Assembly: GCA_964482585.1 (NCBI GenBank)
Contig: CAYZYO010000035.1
Coordinates: forward strand, 1 to 19,662
Reading direction: 5' to 3'
Length of the DNA stretch: 19,662 bases
Source: CAYZYO01 sp964482585
GTDB lineage: Bacteria; Bacillota; Syntrophomonadia; Syntrophomonadales; Syntrophomonadaceae
The notes under the pieces are model-generated. The model was not told the origin of the DNA and did no database searches. It was given only the letters and a program-made list of their open reading frames with translations. Made by a program: the position numbers and the translations under genes. Positions 1-6,428 of this stretch are shown piece after piece (position 1 is the first letter of the stretch; every line of letters begins with the position of its first letter).

Positions 1-21
1 ACCTATAACCAGGATATTCAT
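1..21 (-). CDS. Start of next gene, probably ymdB-type phosphodiesterase (partial)
   Basis: An ATG at 19-21 follows an AGGAGGAAATAA ribosome binding site (22-33) and opens a frame running off the window edge, giving MNILVIG. This resembles the start of the YmdB family of 2',3'-cyclic-nucleotide phosphodiesterases (MxILFIGD-type). ymdB commonly follows rny in Firmicutes, which supports the guess. Only seven codons are visible, so the ribosome binding site and start are well supported but the family is inferred from context. Confidence 0.55.
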
Positions 22-98
22 TTATTTCCTCCTATAAATTATTAAGATAATTCTACATTATCAATTATTTTATAGAAAGTATAGCTCTTTTAAATAAA

Positions 99-126
99 TA
101 TTTAAAATCTGATATAAGAAAGTCAA
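99..126 (-). promoter_or_regulatory. Candidate sigma-A promoter for the gene at the left edge
   Basis: On the minus strand TTGACT (121-126) is followed after 16 nt by TAAATA (99-104). It lies in the gap between the 162-residue unknown gene and the start at 21. The -35 is good and the -10 only fair; random matches are easy in such AT-rich DNA. Confidence 0.3.
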
Positions 127-181
127 AACCCATATTACTTTATTTACTATGTATCTTTAAGATTCGATTGTTAGATTCCAT

Positions 182-664
182 TTATTTGTTAAATACGAAA
201 ACTTTTCCTTCTTTCCTATAAGCAAAAAATCTAGTCATACTACTATTTTCTCTGATTACTTTTATTAATTTCACTTTCTTTTTAAAGATCTCTCGATTGT
301 CTATACTCTGATTATCCCTAATAATCGAATTTGAAAAATCGTCCATTAACAAATGAAAAAATAGTTCAATTTCTTCTTCAGTAAGACTTTTAATATCCCG
401 TAAAAAGCGCAAAAATGTTATTCCTGATACTTCTTTAAAGTCTAACTCTAGAAGAGTGGGTTTTTTATTTGCTAACTTATGAAATAAAGACAGATGGGAT
501 ACTGTCTTTTTAGTAAAGCTTTTTATCTTTTGATTAATAGTCTTCCCGTTTAATGCAACTTCTAGAATTATTTGATCTTTATCAACCTGATATTTTACTG
601 CATTTAACTCAGGATACTTTAAGGATATAGTAATAAAGATATCTAAGCCCGAGTCATTAGTCAT
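182..664 (-). CDS. Unknown small protein between rny and the ymdB-like start
   Basis: A complete frame of about 160 codons ending in TAA at 182-184. I prefer the ATG at 662-664, because the AAAGGGGAAG ribosome binding site lies about 10 nt upstream; the in-frame TTG at 668-670 is too close to that site. I do not recognise the family. The product is soluble-looking, Lys-rich and charged, without a signal peptide or membrane segment. It has a Glu-rich stretch in the middle (SLTEEEIELFFHLLMDD) and a basic C-terminal third. It sits 189 bp downstream of rny, separated by a large inverted repeat, and is probably translated. In the usual Firmicutes order rny is followed directly by ymdB, so this looks like an extra, lineage-specific gene. 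Confidence 0.6.
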   Translation of the reverse strand: MTNDSGLDIFITISLKYPELNAVKYQVDKDQIILEVALNGKTINQKIKSFTKKTVSHLSLFHKLANKKPTLLELDFKEVSGITFLRFLRDIKSLTEEEIELFFHLLMDDFSNSIIRDNQSIDNREIFKKKVKLIKVIRENSSMTRFFAYRKEGKVFVFNK

Positions 665-744
665 TAACAATCTTCCCCTTTATATATGTAATATACACAT
701 TTTCTTCAACCGGGGAAAAAAGTCCTTCAACAAATATTAGGTAA

Positions 745-860
745 TAAATAGAAACCAGGGTAAAAATTTACTCCCCTTAAGGTAACAGAACAGTTAAAAA
801 AGATCTGCTACTTCAGGGGAGTATTGCCAAATACCCTGTTTTATATAGACTTTCTATTTA
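745..860. repeat. Three-tier nested inverted repeat at the 3' end of rny
   Basis: Three pairs of arms are nested round one centre: TAAATAGAAA (745-754) with TTTCTATTTA (851-860), exact; CAGGGTA (756-762) with TACCCTG (832-838), exact; and ACTCCCCTTAAG (770-781) with CTTCAGGGGAGT (811-822), one non-Watson-Crick pair. The outer right arm includes the rny stop codon (854-856). It could be a 3' mRNA structure, a terminator without a clean U-tract, or a decayed MITE-like palindrome. Confidence 0.65.
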
Positions 861-2404
861 GCATATTCAACTGATCTGGTTTCCCTTATAACAACAACTT
901 TGATTTGTCCTGGATACTCCAAATCTTGTTCAACCTTAGCAGCAATATCCTTATTAAGGTTAATTGCTGCTAAATCATCAATTTCTTCCGGTTTAACAAT
1001 TATTCTTATTTCTCTGCCAGCTTGAATAGCAAATGATTTTTCAACACCTTCGAAAGAATTAGCAAGTGTCTCCAATTTTTCCAACCGTTTTATATAGGTT
1101 TCCAGAGTCTCTCTTCTAGCACCTGGCCTAGAAGCTGATATGGCATCAGCTGCCTGTACTAGAACTGCCTCTATTGTTTGTGGTTCTATATCACCATGAT
1201 GAGCTGCTATACAATGTATAACCTCTTTACTTTCCCGGTATTTTTTGGCCAGATTTACTCCTATTTCAACATGAGGCCCGGTCACTTCATGGTCTACTGC
1301 TTTACCTATATCATGCAATAAACCTGCACGCTTAGATAAAGCAATATCTACATCAAGCTCAGCTGCTATCATCCCGGCTAGATGTGCTACTTCAATAGAG
1401 TGTTTAAGAACATTTTGCCCATAACTTGTACGATACTTTAACCGTCCTAAAAGCTTAATAATCTCATTATGCAGATTAAGCACACCTACTTCAAATGCAG
1501 CCTGTTCCCCTACTTCTCTAAGCTCTTGATCCATTTCCTTCATTGCCTTTTCAACCATTTCTTCTATTCTAGCAGGATGAATACGCCCATCAGAAACCAG
1601 ACTGCTAAGAGCCACCCGGGCAATTTCTCTACGTATAGGATCAAATGAAGAGAGTATTACTGCTTCAGGGGTATCATCAATAATTAAGTCAACACCAGTT
1701 AAAGTCTCAAAAGCACGTATATTACGTCCTTCTCTACCGATAATTCTTCCTTTCATTTCATCATTTGGTAAATCTACAACTGAAACTGTGGTCTCAGAAA
1801 CAACATCAGCTGCACACTTTTGAATCGCCAGAGATACAATATCCTTTGCTCTTCTATTGCCTTCCTCCTTAGCTTTTGCCTCAATGTTCTTAATCATAAC
1901 AGCAGTATCCTGCCTGATTTGCTGTTCCACATTATATAATAGTAACTCCTTGGCTTCTTCCGATGTCAATCCTGAAAGACGCTCCAACTCTTTGATCTGT
2001 TGGGTAAGAATTAGCTGCAGATCTTGCTGGGTCTTTTCAGTCTCTCTTTCTTTTTCCTGCAACTTTTGTTCCTTGTTTTCAATGTTTTCAGATTTCTTAT
2101 CCAACATTTCTTCCTTTTGAATTATACGTCTTTCTGTACGATCTAATTCTCGGCGCCGTTCACGGATTTCCTTCTCCGCATCGTGCCGGTAGCGGTGAAT
2201 TTCTTCTTTTCCCTCCAGGACGCCTTCTTTCTTAGCCGCTTCTGCTTCTTTTTTGCCTTTTTCCAAAATCCTTGCCGCTTCTTCTTCTGCAGACCCTATT
2301 TTACTCTCAGATATATACCTTCTGCCAAAATAACCTGCAGTTATACCTACAGCCAAGGAAAGAGTAATAACAAAAAAACTAATAAAACTAAATTCTGTGG
2401 TTAT
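854..2404 (-). CDS. rny: Ribonuclease Y
   Basis: RNase Y is the membrane-anchored endoribonuclease that starts mRNA decay in Firmicutes. In the 516-residue form used here, an N-terminal hydrophobic segment (about 5-25) is followed by a long charged coiled coil (about 35-180). A KH domain has the GxxG motif in GRIIGREGRNIR (about 219-230). An HD domain has its first His in LKHSIEVAH (about 334) and the HD pair in GLLHDIGKAVDH (about 361-372). The C-terminus IRETRSVEYAK matches the family. The first ATG/GTG/TTG in frame is TTG at 2354-2356, which would delete most of the membrane anchor and has no ribosome binding site. The AAAGGAGGTG at 2411-2420 points to ATA at 2402-2404, which restores the normal length and a family-like Met-Thr start. 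Identity is very secure; the start is inferred. Confidence 0.93.
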   Translation of the reverse strand: MTTEFSFISFFVITLSLAVGITAGYFGRRYISESKIGSAEEEAARILEKGKKEAEAAKKEGVLEGKEEIHRYRHDAEKEIRERRRELDRTERRIIQKEEMLDKKSENIENKEQKLQEKERETEKTQQDLQLILTQQIKELERLSGLTSEEAKELLLYNVEQQIRQDTAVMIKNIEAKAKEEGNRRAKDIVSLAIQKCAADVVSETTVSVVDLPNDEMKGRIIGREGRNIRAFETLTGVDLIIDDTPEAVILSSFDPIRREIARVALSSLVSDGRIHPARIEEMVEKAMKEMDQELREVGEQAAFEVGVLNLHNEIIKLLGRLKYRTSYGQNVLKHSIEVAHLAGMIAAELDVDIALSKRAGLLHDIGKAVDHEVTGPHVEIGVNLAKKYRESKEVIHCIAAHHGDIEPQTIEAVLVQAADAISASRPGARRETLETYIKRLEKLETLANSFEGVEKSFAIQAGREIRIIVKPEEIDDLAAINLNKDIAAKVEQDLEYPGQIKVVVIRETRSVEYAK

Positions 2405-2443
2405 CTCTTACACCTCCTTTATTATATCTTTTATTTACAAACA

Positions 2444-2468
2444 CAAAAAAACCGAGTTCAAACTCGGT
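2444..2468 (-). terminator. Intrinsic terminator or attenuator before rny
   Basis: The inverted repeat ACCGAGTT/AACTCGGT (2451-2468) is followed on the minus strand by seven T residues. It lies 300 bp after the recA stop but only 24 nt before the rny ribosome binding site. It may end recA transcripts, or act as an attenuator in the rny leader, since no room remains for a promoter between it and rny. Confidence 0.8.
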
Positions 2469-2770
2469 GAAACAGAAATCTCTTACCTTATTAAAATTAT
2501 CACATTATTACCAAGGTATTACGCTAAATAATTAACTATACAATTAACCCATCATATTCCAGCTTAATACTTTGGCGAGTATGATAACTCACCTTAACCG
2601 TTTACAGACAACTTATAATATATATTTATTATTATCGATATATCTATAAATACACCGATTAAACTATCTATTTATAAAATATAAAAATACCAGTGTCTAT
2701 ATGGTCAAGTCACAAGGTGAGACTTCTAACCAGAGTTCTATATAGATTTTAGTAAGTTTCCAGTATAGTG
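2469..2770 (-). other. Gene-free recA-rny gap, candidate rny leader
   Basis: I see no coding frame here. The stretch holds a promoter candidate (2680-2708) and, about 80 nt downstream of it, a 7-bp hairpin GGTGAGT/ACTCGCC with a 6-nt loop (2574-2593). The terminator-like hairpin at 2451-2468 follows. Together they would give a leader of about 270 nt. I compared it by eye with T-box, SAM, TPP, purine, c-di-GMP and fluoride motifs and found no convincing match. Confidence 0.45.
2680..2708 (-). promoter_or_regulatory. Candidate sigma-A promoter for rny
   Basis: TTGACC (2703-2708) and TTTATA (2680-2685) are spaced by 17 nt on the minus strand. It is the best promoter-like pair between recA and rny and lies upstream of the hairpin at 2451-2468, so transcripts from it must read through that hairpin to reach rny. 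Confidence 0.5.
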
Positions 2771-3802
2771 TCAAGCTTCCTCTTTGTTCTTATCTTTTTC
2801 CATTTTCTGCTTAAAAGTATCTTTAAGCCTAGTCTCTAGCAGATTATAGAATTCAGGGTTGTTTTTAATATACTCTTTGGCATTTTCCCGGCCCTGTCCC
2901 AGTCGTTCACCTTCATATGAATACCATGAACCACTTTTTTGAATAATACCAACAGAAGCAGCTATATCCAATATATCTCCTTCTCTAGATATACCAGTTC
3001 CAAACATAATATCAAATTCAGCTAGTTTAAAAGGAGGAGCAACCTTGTTTTTAACAATTTTGGCCTTGGTCCTGTTCCCTAAATGATCAGTTCCTTGTTT
3101 TATGGCCTCGCCTTTTCTTACCTCCATCCTTATTGACGAGTAAAACTTTAGAGCCCTCCCCCCACTTGTAGTTTCGGGATTACCATAAATAACCCCTACT
3201 TTTTCTCTTATTTGGTTAATAAAAACCGTACAGGCTTTTGATTTACTTATATGGGCAGTTAATTTGCGCAGGGCCTGTGACATCAACCGGGCCTGCAAAC
3301 CAACATGAACATCTCCCATTTCTCCATCAAGTTCAGCCTTGGGAACTAAAGCAGCTACAGAATCAATTACTACCATATCAATAGCTCCACTTCTAACTAA
3401 GGCTTCTGCTATTTCTAATGCCTGTTCTCCACAATCAGGTTGGGATACCAAAAGGTTATTAATATCTACCCCTACTTTCCTGGCATAAAGTGGATCTAAG
3501 GCATGTTCTGCATCAATAAAAGCAGCCATCCCTCCCTCTTTTTGCGCCTGTGCTATAGCATGTAGTGCAACCGTGGTTTTACCTGATGATTCTGGTCCAA
3601 ATATCTCAATAACTCTTCCTCTAGGTAAACCACCTACTCCCAGTGCAAGATCAATAGACATACAACCGGTTGAAATAACATCAATATTCATAGCCCCTGC
3701 TTCACCAAGCTTCATTATGGAACCCTTACCAAAATGTTTCTCAATATTTTTAATAGTACTATTTATAGCATCAGCTCTTCCATTAGCCTCGTCTTTATTC
3801 AT
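2771..3802 (-). CDS. recA: Recombinase RecA
   Basis: RecA forms ATP-dependent filaments on single-stranded DNA for strand exchange and triggers LexA self-cleavage. The 343-residue product has the usual length. Visible motifs are the N-terminal oligomerisation helix, Walker A GPESSGKT (69-76), the catalytic Glu in DAEHALDP (98-105), the Walker B strand VVIDSVAAL (144-152), the L1 region MGDVHVGLQARLM (162-174) and the L2 region from NQIREKVG to the GGRALKFYSS segment (about 196-223). The tail is Lys/Glu-rich. The ATG at 3800-3802 is chosen because GAGGAGGGG (3807-3815) precedes it; a longer in-frame start at 3871 would lie upstream of the mapped promoter elements. No recX follows. The promoter and LexA box just upstream indicate SOS control. 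Confidence 0.98.
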   Translation of the reverse strand: MNKDEANGRADAINSTIKNIEKHFGKGSIMKLGEAGAMNIDVISTGCMSIDLALGVGGLPRGRVIEIFGPESSGKTTVALHAIAQAQKEGGMAAFIDAEHALDPLYARKVGVDINNLLVSQPDCGEQALEIAEALVRSGAIDMVVIDSVAALVPKAELDGEMGDVHVGLQARLMSQALRKLTAHISKSKACTVFINQIREKVGVIYGNPETTSGGRALKFYSSIRMEVRKGEAIKQGTDHLGNRTKAKIVKNKVAPPFKLAEFDIMFGTGISREGDILDIAASVGIIQKSGSWYSYEGERLGQGRENAKEYIKNNPEFYNLLETRLKDTFKQKMEKDKNKEEA

Positions 3803-3815
3803 ACTACCCCTCCTC

Positions 3816-3829
3816 AAAACGTATGTTCG
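3816..3829 (-). promoter_or_regulatory. LexA (SOS) box of recA
   Basis: The minus strand reads CGAACATACGTTTT. This fits the Gram-positive LexA operator CGAACRNRYGTTYG, with both GAAC and GTT half-sites intact and 4 nt between them. It starts just after the predicted transcription start and abuts the recA ribosome binding site, so bound LexA would block early elongation or initiation. Confidence 0.85.
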
Positions 3830-3842
3830 ATAATTTAGCAAA

Positions 3843-3871
3843 AGTATATAATTTATTCCTCTAATTGTCAA
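3843..3871 (-). promoter_or_regulatory. recA sigma-A promoter
   Basis: TTGACA (3866-3871) and TATACT (3843-3848) are separated by exactly 17 nt on the minus strand. The -35 matches the consensus fully and the -10 at five of six positions. Transcription should start near 3836, just before the LexA box. This is the best promoter in the window. Confidence 0.88.
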
Positions 3872-3936
3872 CCTATTATAAATGAGGATTTTGCATAATT
3901 GTTTTTTTATCAGCCAGGTATTTTAGTAATGTCATG

Positions 3937-3979
3937 GCTTTGTTGTAACCTGAATTGCCTGCATGCAATATCTAATACT
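3937..3979 (-). repeat. Short dispersed repeat, copy 1 (pair at 6298-6346)
   Basis: Read on the minus strand, this segment begins GTATTAGATA, continues through ATGCAGG and TTCAGGTTACA, and ends in CAAAGC. The same ordered words occur on the plus strand at 6298-6346, with about 6 extra bases. The two copies are in opposite orientation about 2.3 kb apart, each beside another repeat module. Confidence 0.6.
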
Positions 3980-4023
3980 ATACATTGTAAACCAAAAAAA
4001 TTACGTATTCATCTGTTGTTAGT

Positions 4024-4183
4024 AAGAAAATAAACTCTTAATGCAATCACCTTACTTAGATAATTTGGCCACGCACTGGTCTGGGGAAAACTGCAACAAC
4101 CGGATAGAACCGTAGAGGCGACTTCAGGGGCCACCCTTTCATCCTGAATTCCGGCTGTCTGGAGACTGAAGTCTCCCCTACCA
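4024..4183 (+). repeat. 160-bp composite repeat module, copy 1
   Basis: This block aligns over its whole length with the reverse complement of 15271-15430, with scattered substitutions. Shared landmarks, in order, are CACCTTACTTAGATAA, GGCCACGCACTGG, AACCGGATAGAACCGTAGAGG, CGACTTCAG, and GGAGACTGAAGTC near the end. It contains a GTAG-headed hairpin unit (GTAGAGGCGACTTCAG) and an oppositely facing one (GGAGACTGAAGTCTCC, then CTAC), the arrangement of paired REP elements. It fills the gap between thpR and recA and holds no plausible gene. Confidence 0.8.
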
Positions 4184-4224
4184 CTTTCCAACTTTCCACT
4201 TTCCACTTTCCCACTTTCCAACTA
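4181..4224. repeat. Heptad-like tandem tract (CTTTCCA units) at the end of thpR
   Basis: About five to six degenerate copies of CTTTCCA/CACTTTC follow the REP hairpin and its CTAC. The tract runs into the thpR stop codon (TAG at 4222-4224, minus strand). The same tract-plus-hairpin fusion occurs near 6120, 8730 and 16630. The sequence GGTTAG next to the tract recurs at 16625-16630, so the thpR stop codon seems to lie in the repeat boundary. Confidence 0.75.
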
Positions 4225-4782
4225 ACCATTCAATACAAAAGTCTCTATAACCTCATACCTCGGTCCCCCGGGAGAAAGCTTGCTTTCCATTAAATTAAAT
4301 GTCTTTACCCGAAATGGTGGAGTAGAATTTTCTTTATTAATAGCTGCCGCTTTTTCTACCAACTCATCTAACCCGGAATCTGATCGAACCCGACCAATTG
4401 TAAGATGAAAACTGCGCCTTTTCTCTGGTTCAAAACCTAACGGGCATAAATAGGAATCAATCCGTTCTCCAAGGAAATCAGCTTTATCCATTTCACCTTC
4501 TATTCCCAGCCATATTACCCTTGGTCTAGTTTTATTAGGAAAAAAACCTAATCCTTTAATATTGAACTCAAATGAAGGACAGGATTCTCCTATTAAATAC
4601 ATCTTTTCCCTGATATTTTGATTAAGCTGCAGGTCAATATCTCCCAAAAACTTAAGGGTTAAATGGTAATTAGCATATTCGACCCATTTAACATCTGGTT
4701 TTCCGGTATTTAACTCTTTTCTTACTCTATCTGCATATTGTTTTATTTTTTCCGGAATAGGGATAGCAATAAATGTTCTCAC
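4222..4782 (-). CDS. thpR: RNA 2',3'-cyclic phosphodiesterase (2H family)
   Basis: Members of the LigT/ThpR family open 2',3'-cyclic phosphates on RNA and can catalyse 2'-5' ligation in vitro. The 186-residue protein has both catalytic HxTx motifs, HLTL (40-43) and HLTI (126-129). It also has the family start MRTFIAIPIPE and the P-x-VIWLGI strand (about 88-94). The GTG start (4780-4782) overlaps the cinA TGA stop in a GTGA arrangement, with GGAGGTGG just upstream, so it is translationally coupled to cinA. The last codons meet a repeat tract, so the extreme C-terminus may have been changed by insertion. The cellular substrate is unknown. Confidence 0.93.
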   Translation of the reverse strand: MRTFIAIPIPEKIKQYADRVRKELNTGKPDVKWVEYANYHLTLKFLGDIDLQLNQNIREKMYLIGESCPSFEFNIKGLGFFPNKTRPRVIWLGIEGEMDKADFLGERIDSYLCPLGFEPEKRRSFHLTIGRVRSDSGLDELVEKAAAINKENSTPPFRVKTFNLMESKLSPGGPRYEVIETFVLNG

Positions 4783-6038
4783 TTATTTCCACCTCCACTT
4801 ATTAAGTGCCTTCTTAATAAATCCAGCGCTGTTTTAGCTGATAACATGCGTATCGAATTCCTATCTCCCACAAAGCGCATTTCTTTAACTCTGCAGAAAT
4901 CCTGCCCAGCTAAAGCAATATATACCAACCCTACTGGTTTTTCTTCGATTCCTCCATCAGGGCCAGCTAACCCTGTAGTAGCCAGACCAAAATCAACCCC
5001 AAATTTATTGACCACAGCTTTCGCCATTTCAGAAGCTGTTTCTTCACTTACAGCACCATACTGCTCTATAGTATTTTCATTTACATTCAATAAAACCTTT
5101 TTGGCATCATTGCTGTAGGATGTTACCGATCCCCAAAAATAATTGGAACTCCCGGGCAAATCAGTGATGATTTTAGCAAGCAATCCTCCAGTACAAGATT
5201 CAGCCACCGCAACAGTTTTACCAGTATTTTTTAGATATTCAGCGATTTTCGAGGATAGTGTTTCATCATCATATCCAATGAAATTATTGTTTATTATTCT
5301 ATTTATCCTTCTGGTAATCACATCCATTTTCTCCTGGCTGCTGTTAATGTCTTCTCCTTCAGCAGTTACTTTTATATGTATTTCACCATCTATTGCTAAT
5401 AAAGCCAGACTACATCCATCCGCATTTTTAAAAACATCAGTCAGCATTTCTTCAACCTGAGACTCTCCAGGTCCAAAAACCTTTATTGTTCTAATAACCG
5501 GCCTTTTTATACCCATATAGAATTTTTGTTTAAATAAAGGTTCTACTTCATGGATATACATATTTTCCATTTCCCGGGGTGGGCCAGGAAGCAGTACAAG
5601 TATTTTATTTTCTTTTTCCAGATACATGCCGGGGGCTGTTCCCATACTGTTTTTTAATATATTGGATCCTGGAGGAAACATGGCCTGTTTAATATTACTT
5701 TTAGCCATACTTCTCTGGCGGCTGGCAAAATACTTTTCAATTCTCCTTACTTCTTCTTCCACTATTTCCATTTTACAGTTTATCACTCTGCAGGCAACCT
5801 CTTTAGTTAAATCATCTTTAGTTGGACCTAAACCTCCACTTGATATGACTATATCGGCAGAGTTTAATCCAACTGTAAATGCGGTGGTTAAATGTTCTTC
5901 ATTATCCCCAATAACACTCTTACCGATTACCCTGATACCCATCTCAGTCAATTTTTTAGATAAAAAAATTGAGTTAGTATCAATAGTAGAGCCTAACAAT
6001 AATTCAGTTCCTGTCGAAATTAAATAAGCCTTTTTCAA
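4779..6038 (-). CDS. cinA: CinA-family protein (NMN deamidase / competence-damage inducible)
   Basis: The 419-residue length is normal. The N-terminal molybdopterin-binding-like (COG1058) domain shows STGTELLLG (8-16), SSGGLGPTKDDLTKE (66-80) and LLPGPPREM near residue 150. The C-terminal PncC-type domain, which deamidates nicotinamide mononucleotide, shows AESCTGGLLA (about 273-282) and TTGLAGPDGG with the following PVGLVYIAL strand. The start is TTG (6036-6038) with GGGAG about 11 nt upstream, a rather long spacing. It is coupled to thpR by overlap and lies upstream of recA; cinA-recA linkage is common in Firmicutes. Here, however, repeats and a separate SOS promoter lie between this pair and recA. 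Confidence 0.95.
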   Translation of the reverse strand: MKKAYLISTGTELLLGSTIDTNSIFLSKKLTEMGIRVIGKSVIGDNEEHLTTAFTVGLNSADIVISSGGLGPTKDDLTKEVACRVINCKMEIVEEEVRRIEKYFASRQRSMAKSNIKQAMFPPGSNILKNSMGTAPGMYLEKENKILVLLPGPPREMENMYIHEVEPLFKQKFYMGIKRPVIRTIKVFGPGESQVEEMLTDVFKNADGCSLALLAIDGEIHIKVTAEGEDINSSQEKMDVITRRINRIINNNFIGYDDETLSSKIAEYLKNTGKTVAVAESCTGGLLAKIITDLPGSSNYFWGSVTSYSNDAKKVLLNVNENTIEQYGAVSEETASEMAKAVVNKFGVDFGLATTGLAGPDGGIEEKPVGLVYIALAGQDFCRVKEMRFVGDRNSIRMLSAKTALDLLRRHLISGGGNK

Positions 6039-6090
6039 TCACACTTCATCTCCCGTAATTTGCTCATATTTATTATAAGCATTTTTACCA

Positions 6091-6119
6091 TCTATATCAG
6101 GTTTTTTTTAGTGGGTCAA
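6091..6119 (-). promoter_or_regulatory. Candidate promoter for cinA-thpR
   Basis: TTGACC (6114-6119) is followed after 17 nt by TATAGA (6091-6096) on the minus strand. A perfect TATAAT also occurs at 6072-6077, but with a poor -35. The -35 touches the edge of the repeat tract that begins at about 6119. Confidence 0.55.
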
Positions 6120-6228
6120 TTGGTAAGTAAAAAGTTGGTAAGTAAAAAGTTGGTGAGTTGGTGGTAGGGGAGGATTCATTTTTTCTTAAATCGCGGTATT
6201 GTCTGGTTGGCCGGAGACTAAAGTCTCC
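6119..6228. repeat. Composite repeat: 15-bp tandem duplication plus REP-type hairpin
   Basis: The unit TTGGTAAGTAAAAAG is duplicated exactly (6120-6134, 6135-6149) and followed by TTGGTGAGTTGG. GTAG (6164-6167) heads GTAGGGGAGGATTC, and after a spacer comes the perfect hairpin GGAGACT-aa-AGTCTCC (6213-6228). This is the same order of parts as at 4161-4224 and 8706-8760. Confidence 0.75.
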
Positions 6229-6240
6229 TTTATGATACTT

Positions 6241-6300
6241 TAATTAACCACTGATACACACAGATTAACACGGATTATTATAGGGGTTGGGGTTGTGGTA
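6241..6300 (+). repeat. ACAGATTAACAC-type dispersed repeat, copy 1
   Basis: AATTAACCACTGATACACAC begins a segment with short near-repeats of ACAGATTAACACGGATT, then AGGGGTTGGGGTTGTGG. The inverted counterpart is at 8811-8850, where the complement reads ATAATTAACCACAGATT. Words of this kind recur between genes of many bacteria. I see no coding potential. Confidence 0.6.
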
Positions 6301-6346
6301 TTAGATAGCGTATGCAGGTAGTTCAGGTTACAGATAATAACAAAGC
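6298..6346 (+). repeat. Short dispersed repeat, copy 2 (pair at 3937-3979)
   Basis: GTATTAGATAG, ATGCAGGTAGTTCAGGTTACA and CAAAGC occur here in the same order as on the minus strand at 3937-3979. An insertion of about 6 nt lies before the last word. Confidence 0.6.
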
Positions 6347-6392
6347 AGGCTATTCCGCGGAATTAATAAGATAGTGCGTAAGCTATAAAAAC

Positions 6393-6428
6393 AAAAAAAG
6401 TCTGCTTAAGCAATTGCTTAAGCAGACT
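6393..6428 (-). terminator. Perfect-palindrome terminator of the FtsH-like gene
   Basis: AGTCTGCTTAAGCAA and its exact complement form a 30-bp perfect palindrome (6399-6428), followed on the minus strand by seven T residues. The stop codon (TAA at 6418-6420) and the last Ser-Ala codons lie inside the hairpin arm. It closes the two-gene unit at 6418-8435. Confidence 0.93.

Noticed and set aside
2354..2356. TTG as the start of rny
   Set aside because: No ribosome binding site upstream, and the protein would lose most of its membrane anchor.
2469..2680. Known riboswitch or T-box in the rny leader
   Set aside because: None of the conserved motifs of the common classes could be found by eye; left as an unknown leader.
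3803..3871. Longer RecA start adding 23 residues
   Set aside because: The extension reads through the promoter, LexA box and ribosome binding site, and RecA proteins begin near the ATG at 3802.
4009..4221. Minus-strand open frame of 70 codons between thpR and recA
   Set aside because: It lies wholly within the 160-bp repeat module and heptad tract; the peptide (SGKVESGKLESG) is a translation of the tandem repeat and has no ribosome binding site.
4181..4224. CRISPR array in the CTTTCCA tracts
   Set aside because: Units are 7-8 nt without unique spacers; this is a simple tandem repeat.
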